Assembly (NCBI GenBank): GCA_035402725.1
Contig: DAONDU010000132.1
Location: 1-7,314 of the forward strand
Length of the DNA: 7,314 nt
From: UPXZ01 sp035402725
Lineage (GTDB): Bacteria > Bacteroidota > Bacteroidia > Bacteroidales > Paludibacteraceae
Direction: 5' to 3'
The notes beneath the pieces are model-generated. The model worked only from the letters and a program-made list of their open reading frames with translations, was not told the origin of the DNA and ran no database searches. Positions 1-4,966 of the stretch are shown piece by piece. Each line of letters opens with the position of its first letter. Within the stretch, counting starts at the first letter, position 1. The position numbers and the translations under genes are program-made.

Positions 1-360
1 CTGTTCGGACCCACCGCCAACTCGCAGGAAAGAATGGAAAAAGCCTCTGCTCTGGCTCAGAATTATGATTTTTTTGTAGTACTGAAAGGGGCAAATACAC
101 TGATTGCCACTCCCGACGGAAAAATGTATTTCAACTCCACCGGAAATCCCGGAATGGCATCGGGCGGCATGGGCGATGTGCTCACAGGCATCATCGCAGG
201 TCTGCTGTCACAGGGTTATACCTCTGAACAAAGCGCTCTGATGGGCGTTTATCTTCACGGGCTGGCAGCCGATCTGGCGTTACAGACGCAATCGGAAGAA
301 AGCCTGCTGGCGAGCGATGTGACCGAAAATCTGGGAAATGCATTCAAATATTTACGATAA
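1..360 (+). CDS. nnrD: C-terminal part of ADP/ATP-dependent NAD(P)H-hydrate dehydratase (YjeF C-terminal domain), 5' truncated by the window edge
   Basis: The frame is open from base 1 and stops with TAA at 358-360, giving 119 visible codons; the start lies upstream of the window. The internal ATG at 34 is not the real start, because the family sequence continues upstream of it (LFGPTANSQER at the window edge fits the segment after the PHPGEF-type motif). Visible hallmarks are VVLKGANTLIATPDG, the conserved Lys-Gly-x-x-T segment, and STGNPGMASGGMGDVLTG, the Gly-rich nucleotide/phosphate-binding signature with the conserved GDVL Asp. By family, the enzyme dehydrates damaged NADHX/NADPHX back to NAD(P)H in the cytoplasm. 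In many bacteria it is fused behind a YjeF N-terminal epimerase domain; whether that applies here cannot be seen. It ends 159 bp before the efflux cluster and is probably functionally unrelated to it. Confidence 0.93.
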   Translation: MFGPTANSQERMEKASALAQNYDFFVVLKGANTLIATPDGKMYFNSTGNPGMASGGMGDVLTGIIAGLLSQGYTSEQSALMGVYLHGLAADLALQTQSEESLLASDVTENLGNAFKYLR

Positions 361-366
361 AAAAGA

Positions 367-396
367 TTGTTAATCTGAACGGTATCACTATTTTTG
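367..396 (+). promoter_or_regulatory. candidate Bacteroidota-type promoter for the efflux operon
   Basis: TTG at 367-369 is followed after 19 nt by TATTTTTG at 389-396. This is a full match to the Bacteroidota primary-sigma consensus (TTG at -33, TAnnTTTG at -7, spacing 19-21). Transcription would start near 401-404 and leave a leader of about 115-120 nt before the TolC-type ATG at 520. The -33 element lies in a weak 5-bp stem (AGATT 364-368, AATCT 372-376) just after the nnrD stop. In AT-rich DNA a chance match is possible, so this is a consensus call only. No operator palindrome or riboswitch fold was recognised in the rest of 361-519. Confidence 0.45.
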
Positions 397-519
397 CGAT
401 GATATTCATTCCGTTTATTTTTCGGAAAAATTACATATGCGTTGATAATTTCACAAAAAAAATCAAATGAATTAACGTAGAACATTTCAGAAATTTCAGG
501 ACCAACTAATTTCTCAAAA

Positions 520-1782
520 ATGAAACGGTTACTAATTTCCATCGTAATACTCCTGTTTGTTTTTTCTGTTCAATCACAGGAAATCACTTTAAATGAATGT
601 CAGCAACTGGCACGAACCAATTTCCCGCTTATACGCCAGCAGGCTTTGGTGAACGAAGCCGCAAATACTTCCGCAGCGGCGTTACTAAGCCGTTATTTTC
701 CTCAGGTTCAGGTTGCCGGACAGGCCACGTGGCAGTCGGATGTGACCAAAATCCCCATTACGATCCCAAACCTGACCATCCCTTCACTTGAAAAAGATCA
801 GTATAAAGTTTATGCCGAAGCATCACAAGTCATTTTCGACGGTGGCGAAATTGGCCTGCAACGAAAAACTATCCTTGCTAATGCCAATGTGGAGCAACAA
901 AAAATAGAGGTGGAAATGTATAATCTACAGGACCGGATTAACCAGACATACTTTGGAATACTGCTGATGGACGAACAACTCCGGCAAAATGAACTGATAC
1001 AGAATGATTTGAATGCTGCTTTGGAGAAGATTAAGGTGATGGTGAAAAACGGGGTCTCACTGGTCACCAATCAGCAAAACCTGGAAGCTGAACTGTTGAA
1101 AGTAAATCAATATAAAACAGAAATAAATACCCAACGACAATCGCTGATAAAGGTACTGAGCCTACTCATCGGTAAGGAGCTAACCAATCAGACAAGTTTC
1201 ATCCGACCTCTCTCAATAACTTCAAGCGGAGATAATCAGCGTCCGGAACTTAAACTGCTCGATATTCAGATAAACAATCTTAACTTGCAGAACAAACAGC
1301 TTACCGCCCAAAATCTTCCAAAAATTAATCTTTTTGCTCAGGGAGGAGTAGGGAAGCCGGCCCTGAACATGTTCAGCAATAACTTTGAACCTTACTTAAT
1401 TGCAGGTGCCAAAATCAACTGGCAGTTTTCGAGGCTTTATACCCTTGGTAAAGAACGATCAAATATTGAAATACAACGAAAATCGCTGAATTTACAAAAG
1501 GAACTATTTAACCTCAATAACTCCATCAGCCAAACCCGTCAATCGGCTGAAATACAGAAGTTGAAACAAATGTTGCAGACAGACGATGAGATTATTGACC
1601 TCCGAAATAAAATTAAAAAAACCAGCGCCACACAGCTCGAAAACGGCGTGATTACCTCCGCCGATTTCATTCGTGAAGCCAACGCCGAAAATCAGGCCCG
1701 TCAGTCAAAAGCACTGCACGAAATGCAGTTGTTGCTGGCAGAATATGAATTGAAGTGGATAGGACAAAATCCACCCCCCTAA
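520..1782 (+). CDS. TolC-family outer-membrane efflux protein
   Basis: The 420-residue protein has the usual length for a TolC-type outer-membrane channel. Residues 1-19 form a Sec signal peptide (MKR, then hydrophobic LLISIVILLFVFSV, with likely cleavage at VQS|Q). The mature part begins EITLNECQQLARTNFPLIRQ, the typical opening of an outer-membrane efflux (OEP) domain. ASQVIFDGGEIGLQR (residues 101-115) is the family segment entering the first beta-barrel/helix repeat. The second half has RPELKLLDIQ (241-250) and GAKINWQFSRLYTLGKERS (296-314). Near the end are LENGVITSADFIREANAE and a long helix. By family it trimerises in the outer membrane and opens the exit duct for the adaptor/ABC pump encoded next. 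ATG 520 is preceded by an A-rich stretch and no Shine-Dalgarno sequence, as is usual in this phylum. The last residues, NPPP-stop, are encoded by a G/C-rich repeat, so the native C-terminus may have been rewritten. Confidence 0.93.
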   Translation: MKRLLISIVILLFVFSVQSQEITLNECQQLARTNFPLIRQQALVNEAANTSAAALLSRYFPQVQVAGQATWQSDVTKIPITIPNLTIPSLEKDQYKVYAEASQVIFDGGEIGLQRKTILANANVEQQKIEVEMYNLQDRINQTYFGILLMDEQLRQNELIQNDLNAALEKIKVMVKNGVSLVTNQQNLEAELLKVNQYKTEINTQRQSLIKVLSLLIGKELTNQTSFIRPLSITSSGDNQRPELKLLDIQINNLNLQNKQLTAQNLPKINLFAQGGVGKPALNMFSNNFEPYLIAGAKINWQFSRLYTLGKERSNIEIQRKSLNLQKELFNLNNSISQTRQSAEIQKLKQMLQTDDEIIDLRNKIKKTSATQLENGVITSADFIREANAENQARQSKALHEMQLLLAEYELKWIGQNPPP

Positions 1783-1816
1783 ACTCCCTCCCGTATTACG
1801 GGATAAACTCCGCGGG
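1771..1816 (-). repeat. G/C-rich palindromic repeat, copy R1 (reverse orientation, TolC 3' end)
   Basis: This is a diverged copy that begins inside the TolC-type gene (CCACCCCCCTAAACTCCC) and supplies its TAA stop at 1780-1782. Its central palindrome is CCCGTA (1790-1795), T, TACGGG (1797-1802) instead of the CCCCC/GGGGG stem of the other copies. TAAACTCC occurs twice (1780-1787 and 1804-1811). Orientation is opposite to the copy at 1901-1928, so the two bracket the TolC/HlyD junction. The 3' boundary is approximate. Confidence 0.65.
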
Positions 1817-1871
1817 ACTATAAGAATTTGTTTTGAAAATATTCTTACAACTTAGTTCAAATATAGAAAAA

Positions 1872-2807
1872 ATGAAATTATCAATTAATCGCAGGAACCA
1901 AACTCCCCCTTTAGGGGGTTGGGGGGCCGTTTATTTTCTTTTTCTACTACTTAGTGCATCCTGCAAATCGAATGATACAGAAGCCTTTGCTTCCGGATAT
2001 TTCGAAGCGGTGGAAACGATCGTTTCGGCGCAGGCCAATGGAAGTATTCTGGAACTGAATATCCAGGAAGGTCAGGAATTGACTGCAGGCGAAAAAGTGG
2101 GACAAATTGACAGTACTCAAATTAATCTGACAATTAAGCAGATACAGTCGCAAAAAGGGGCAGTACTGAGCCGGAAACCCGACATAAGTTCGCAAACCGC
2201 CATTCTGAAAGAGCAACTCATTCAGGCCAACCGCGAATTGCAGCGCGTAGAAAACCTTTTTGCCGGACAAGCGGCCACTCAAAAACAGCTGGATGATGCC
2301 CGATCGGCAGTTGCAGTACTCAATCGCCAGCTCAATGCCCAACAAACTACGCTCGACAAAACCACAGCCAGCGTTGGCAAAGAAACCAATCCGCTCGAAG
2401 TACAAATATCACTGCTGGAAGATCAACTCCGGAAATGCCGCATTATCAATCCTGTTTCAGGTACGGTTTTGGTGAAATATGTGGAACCTTCAGAAATGGC
2501 CGTGATGGGCAAACCGCTTTACAAAATCGCTGATTTGTCGACCCTTATATTGCGGGCGTACATTACAGCCGGCCAGTTGGGCGAACTCAAACTGGGGCAG
2601 AAAGTGAAAGTGCTGACCGACAAAGGCAAAGATAAACCTTCCGAATACGAAGGAACCATCACGTGGATAAGCAGCAAGGCAGAATTCACACCCAAAACTA
2701 TCCAGACCCGCGACGAGCGCTCCAACGAAGTGTACGCTGTAAAGATAGCCGTGAAGAACGATGGATATCTGAAAATAGGGATGTATGGGGAGATAATGGC
2801 CCCCTAA
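1872..2807 (+). CDS. HlyD/YbhG-like periplasmic adaptor (membrane-fusion protein), predicted lipoprotein
   Basis: I start this at ATG 1872, giving 311 residues. An in-frame TTG at 1833 would add 13 polar residues in front of the signal peptide and is less likely. Residues 1-30 form a lipoprotein-type signal (basic Arg7-Arg8, hydrophobic VYFLFLLLSAS) with the candidate lipidated Cys31 in LSASC; Ser at -3 is slightly off the classical lipobox. Next come a biotinyl-lipoyl half-motif (ANGSILELNIQEGQELTAGE, 55-74), a coiled-coil hairpin (about 85-185, with RVENLFAGQAATQKQLDDA), the second lipoyl half (IINPVSGTVLVKYVEPSE) and a beta-barrel. The C-terminus contains FTPKTIQTRDERSNEVYAV, typical of the YbhG branch. 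By family it links the inner-membrane ABC complex to the TolC channel. Residues 10-19 are encoded by one repeat copy, and the end IMAP-stop by another next to the N gap. Confidence 0.92.
   Translation: MKLSINRRNQTPPLGGWGAVYFLFLLLSASCKSNDTEAFASGYFEAVETIVSAQANGSILELNIQEGQELTAGEKVGQIDSTQINLTIKQIQSQKGAVLSRKPDISSQTAILKEQLIQANRELQRVENLFAGQAATQKQLDDARSAVAVLNRQLNAQQTTLDKTTASVGKETNPLEVQISLLEDQLRKCRIINPVSGTVLVKYVEPSEMAVMGKPLYKIADLSTLILRAYITAGQLGELKLGQKVKVLTDKGKDKPSEYEGTITWISSKAEFTPKTIQTRDERSNEVYAVKIAVKNDGYLKIGMYGEIMAP
1901..1928 (+). repeat. G/C-rich palindromic repeat, copy R2 (forward orientation, HlyD 5' end, translated)
   Basis: AACTCCCCCTTTAGGGGG followed by TTGGGGGGCC. The hairpin CCCCCT (1905-1910)/AGGGGG (1913-1918) is perfect. 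The copy lies inside the adaptor reading frame, 29 nt after the chosen ATG, and is read as TPPLGGWGA in the n-region of the lipoprotein signal peptide. It is the inverted partner of the copy at 1771-1816. Confidence 0.88.
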
Positions 2808-2808
2808 A
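2798..2808 (-). repeat. G/C-rich palindromic repeat, copy R3 left part (reverse orientation, HlyD 3' end, cut by the N gap)
   Basis: GGCCCCCTAAA ends the adaptor gene; TAA 2805-2807 is its stop and codons 310-311 plus stop read Ala-Pro-stop. It is identical to the first bases of the reverse complement of the copy at 3109-3158 (GGCCCCCTAAA). The assembly gap begins at the next base. Confidence 0.82.
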
Positions 2809-2908
2809 NNNNNNNNNNNNNNNNNNNNNNNNNNNNNNNNNNNNNNNNNNNNNNNNNNNNNNNNNNNNNNNNNNNNNNNNNNNNNNNNNNNNNNNNNNNN
2901 NNNNNNNN
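2809..2908. other. assembly gap of exactly 100 Ns within a repeat
   Basis: Exactly 100 unknown bases are present, a length conventionally used for scaffold gaps of unknown size, so distances across this point are unreliable. The two flanks are the left and right parts of one repeat copy. This suggests that assembly broke because the element is multicopy. Missing content could range from nothing or a few tens of bases up to an additional sequence; no gene can be called here. Confidence 0.95.
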
Positions 2909-2928
2909 TCCCCCGAAGGGGGACTTTT
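2909..2928 (-). repeat. G/C-rich palindromic repeat, copy R3 right part (after the gap)
   Basis: TCCCCCGAAGGGGGACTTTT, with stem CCCCC (2910-2914)/GGGGG (2918-2922) and loop GAA. Joined to 2798-2808 it would read almost exactly like the reverse complement of the copy at 3070-3100, differing in the loop region. Its inverted partners at the start of the next gene are at 3070-3100 and 3109-3158. Confidence 0.8.
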
Positions 2929-2955
2929 AAATACCTGCAATTTGGATCTTGTTTA

Positions 2956-3013
2956 TTGAAAATATCAGGATGTTTTGTATGGTTGTAAATAATTCAACTT
3001 TCAGGTAAGTTTT
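2956..3013 (+). promoter_or_regulatory. two weak candidate internal promoters upstream of the ABC genes
   Basis: Two overlapping near-matches to the Bacteroidota consensus are present, each with one mismatch in the -7 box. The first is TTG 2956-2958, 19 nt, TATGGTTG 2978-2985. The second is TTG 2983-2985, 20 nt, TAAGTTTT 3006-3013. Either could give a secondary transcript for the ATPase and permease genes. The AT-rich context makes chance matches likely. Confidence 0.2.
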
Positions 3014-3028
3014 TTTTCTCTAAAATTA

Positions 3029-4096
3029 ATGATGATTTTTAATTCAAATACTAATCAGCCGCAGTCTCTAAAAGTCCCCCTTGAGGGGGATTTAGGGGGC
3101 TTCACTCCAAAAGTCCCCCTTCAGGGGACTTGCCTGCCTTTGGCAGGTTTAGGGGGCCAGGAGCATTATATCTCTGTTTCTTCCCTCTCCAAATCCTACG
3201 ATAAAGGGGCTGTTTTGGCCGTAAAAAATGTCAGTTTTTCGGTAAATAAGGGTGAAGTATTCGGGTTGATAGGTCCAGATGGAGCAGGAAAAACATCCAT
3301 TTTCAGGATGTTGACAACGCTGCTCCTGCCCGATAGCGGAAACGCTCAGGTTTTGGGATATGATGTAGTGAAAGATTTCCGCCAGATACGCAACGAAGTG
3401 GGTTATATGCCTGGCCGTTTTTCACTCTATCCGGACTTGAGTGTGGAGGAAAATCTAAAGTTTTATGCTACCATTTTCGGTACAACTATTGAAGAAAATT
3501 TCCATCTGATACGGGATATTTATGTGCAGATTGAGCCATTTAAAAAACGAAAATCGGGCAAACTTTCGGGTGGAATGAAGCAAAAACTGGCACTTTGCTG
3601 CGCGCTAATTCACAAGCCAAAAGTGCTTTTTCTCGATGAACCGACTACCGGAATTGATCCTGTATCCCGAAAGGAACTTTGGGAAATGCTCCTGAAACTG
3701 AAAGAGGAAAATATTAGTATTCTGGTTTCCACACCTTATATGGACGAGGCTGTGCGATGCGATCGGATAGCGCTCATTCAGCAGGGAGAAATAATGAAAA
3801 CAGATACCCCTCAGGCTATTGTCGATCAGTATGATAAGCCTCTGTATGCAGTTGGAGCGGACGATACATATCACTTACTCAAAGCGCTGGAACAATATCC
3901 TGAGAGGATCAACAGCTATGCATTTGGCGAATTTGCCCGGGTAGTTACAACAGGCACCGAAACCCATTTGTACGAATTTTTGAATAATAAGGGGCTGAAA
4001 AACATCAAAATTACAACCGTAAAAGCTACTGTAGAAGATTGCTTTATTGATCTGAGCATCGGACATAAATCAGTGATTACTGCTCCAGAAAGATAG
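3029..4096 (+). CDS. ABC transporter ATP-binding protein, equivalent to the N-terminal half of YbhF, with degenerate Q- and H-loops
   Basis: The 355-residue cytoplasmic ATPase has an ABC domain running from about residue 47 (YISVSSLSKSYDKG) to 265 and a C-terminal tail ending VEDCFIDLSIG, like the end of the first half of E. coli YbhF. Walker A is GPDGAGKT (82-89), with the Asp also seen in YbhF-N. The signature is canonical LSGGMKQK (179-186), and Walker B is VLFLDEP with Glu204. Two catalytic loops are altered: the Q-loop reads GYMPGRF with Gly129 where Gln is expected, and the H-loop reads STPYMDE with Pro236 in place of His. It probably pairs with the next ATPase. Residues 15-43 are encoded by two tandem repeat copies, which lengthen the N-terminus. 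No ATG between these copies and the ABC domain offers a shorter start, so ATG 3029 (or the adjacent ATG 3032) is used. Confidence 0.9.
   Translation: MMIFNSNTNQPQSLKVPLEGDLGGFTPKVPLQGTCLPLAGLGGQEHYISVSSLSKSYDKGAVLAVKNVSFSVNKGEVFGLIGPDGAGKTSIFRMLTTLLLPDSGNAQVLGYDVVKDFRQIRNEVGYMPGRFSLYPDLSVEENLKFYATIFGTTIEENFHLIRDIYVQIEPFKKRKSGKLSGGMKQKLALCCALIHKPKVLFLDEPTTGIDPVSRKELWEMLLKLKEENISILVSTPYMDEAVRCDRIALIQQGEIMKTDTPQAIVDQYDKPLYAVGADDTYHLLKALEQYPERINSYAFGEFARVVTTGTETHLYEFLNNKGLKNIKITTVKATVEDCFIDLSIGHKSVITAPER
3070..3100 (+). repeat. G/C-rich palindromic repeat, copy R4a (forward orientation, ATPase 1 5' end, translated)
   Basis: AAAAGTCCCCCTTGAGGGGG followed by ATTTAGGGGGC. Stem CCCCC (3076-3080)/GGGGG (3085-3089) with loop TTGA, then the GGGGGC end. 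It is translated as KVPLEGDLGG, one frame away from the reading used in the copies at 1901-1928 and 5005-5032. It is the first of two tandem copies spaced 39 bp (13 codons). Confidence 0.88.
3109..3158 (+). repeat. G/C-rich palindromic repeat, copy R4b (forward orientation, composite copy with a nested hairpin, translated)
   Basis: AAAAGTCCCCCTTCAGGGGA starts this copy, which ends in TTTAGGGGGCC. Between these lies an extra perfect palindrome, CCTGCC (3133-3138), TTT, GGCAGG (3142-3147). The start is in the same codon phase as the copy at 3070-3100 and it is read KVPLQGTCLPLAGLGG. The nested hairpin keeps the ABC reading frame open. Confidence 0.85.
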
Positions 4097-4202
4097 TAAA
4101 ACAAAGAAAAAAATTCAGTTTAGATTTCATTAAATAAAGGATAAAAAGAAGACAGTTTTTATTACTAAAACATCGGATTATTTTTCAAAAAAAAACGGAT
4201 AA

Positions 4203-4940
4203 ATGTACACCATTACAGCTGACAAACTGACTAAGAAATTCGGAAATTTTACCGCCGTTGATGCCATATCATTCGAAGTAAAAGAGGGCGAAATTTTCGG
4301 TTTTCTGGGCGCCAACGGAGCCGGAAAAACCACTGCCATGCGTATGCTTTGCGGTTTGTCGTATCCTACCGGCGGCAAGGCAATCGTAGCCGGATTTGAT
4401 GTGTACAGACAGCAGGAAGATATTAAGAAGAACATCGGATATATGAGCCAGAAGTTTTCGATGTATGAAAATCTGACGGTACGCGAAAATATAGAATTTT
4501 ACGGCGGAATTTACGGCTTGCGAATGAAGGAAATAAAACCCCGTATGAAATCCATGCTCCAATCGCTTGGGCTGGAAAGCGAAGCCGGCAAACTGGTCAG
4601 TTCGCTGCCTTTGGGCTGGAAACAGAAACTGGCCTTTTCGACCGCCATTTTTCATAATCCGAAACTTGTTTTTCTGGACGAACCGACCAGCGGAGTAGAT
4701 CCCGTCACGCGTCGACAGTTCTGGGAAATGATATATGAAGCTGCTTCACGGGGAATAACCGTATTTGTAACTACCCATTACATGGACGAAGCTGAGTATT
4801 GCAACCGCATTTCGCTGATGGTGGATGGACGGATTGATGCACTGGATGCACCCGGAAATTTGAAAAAACAGTATCAGGCAGCCACAATGAACGAAGTGTT
4901 TTACGCCCTGGCACGGGGTGCGAAAAGAATTGCCCCCTAA
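4203..4940 (+). CDS. ABC transporter ATP-binding protein, equivalent to the C-terminal half of YbhF, with degenerate signature motif
   Basis: This 245-residue ATPase has a compact ABC domain from residue 1. Walker A is GANGAGKT (36-43), the Q-loop is GYMSQKF with Gln83, Walker B is LVFLDEP with catalytic Glu160, and the H-loop is TTHYMDEAEYC with His192. The signature is not LSGGQ but LPLGW (135-139) followed by KQK, matching LPLGFKQ in the C-terminal half of E. coli YbhF. The end contains ATMNEVFYAL, the usual family tail. These motifs complement the defects of the ATPase encoded upstream, so the two likely form a heterodimer driving the two permeases. The 106-bp spacer before ATG 4203 is AT-rich, has no repeat copy, and shows no convincing promoter. 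The gene ends in IAP-stop, with Pro and TAA coming from the repeat at 4932-4962, so the C-terminus may be altered. Confidence 0.93.
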   Translation: MYTITADKLTKKFGNFTAVDAISFEVKEGEIFGFLGANGAGKTTAMRMLCGLSYPTGGKAIVAGFDVYRQQEDIKKNIGYMSQKFSMYENLTVRENIEFYGGIYGLRMKEIKPRMKSMLQSLGLESEAGKLVSSLPLGWKQKLAFSTAIFHNPKLVFLDEPTSGVDPVTRRQFWEMIYEAASRGITVFVTTHYMDEAEYCNRISLMVDGRIDALDAPGNLKKQYQAATMNEVFYALARGAKRIAP

Positions 4941-4962
4941 CCCCCCTAAAGGGGGAAATAAG
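4932..4962 (-). repeat. G/C-rich palindromic repeat, copy R5 (reverse orientation, ATPase 2 3' end)
   Basis: GCCCCCTAA (4932-4940) contains the ATPase stop, followed by CCCCCCTAAAGGGGGAAAT. Stem CCCCC (4942-4946)/GGGGG (4951-4955) with loop TAAA. The segment 4941-4956 matches the reverse complement of the copy at 5005-5032 at 15 of 16 positions. There is no T-run after the stem, so it does not look like an intrinsic terminator on the + strand. Confidence 0.87.
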
Positions 4963-4966
4963 AAAA

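Noticed and set aside
255..542. 95-codon minus-strand open frame across the nnrD end and the intergenic region
   Set aside because: It overlaps the clear YjeF-domain coding sequence and the candidate promoter, and its translation shows no recognisable domain.
1833..1871. TTG 1833 as the start of the adaptor gene
   Set aside because: It would put a polar stretch ahead of an already complete lipoprotein signal peptide; ATG 1872 in an A-rich leader fits better.
1947..2405. 152-codon minus-strand open frame inside the adaptor gene
   Set aside because: It is antisense to a well-supported HlyD-type protein, with a Cys/Phe-rich, domain-free translation typical of a shadow frame.
2663..2959. Open frame running through the N gap
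   Set aside because: Continuity across 100 unknown bases is meaningless, and its left part is an alternative frame of the adaptor gene.
3070..3158. Tandem G/C-rich repeats as a possible CRISPR array
   Set aside because: There are only two copies, of unequal length, separated by 8 bp and located inside a reading frame; no spacers or cas genes are seen.
4097..4202. Promoter in the ATPase 1/ATPase 2 spacer (TATTTTTC at 4179-4186)
   Set aside because: The -7-like box has a mismatch in its last base and no TTG lies at the required spacing.
4941..4962. Repeat hairpin after ATPase 2 as an intrinsic terminator
   Set aside because: The stem is followed by AAATAAG and not a T-run, and the next gene starts 26 bp after the stop, consistent with read-through.
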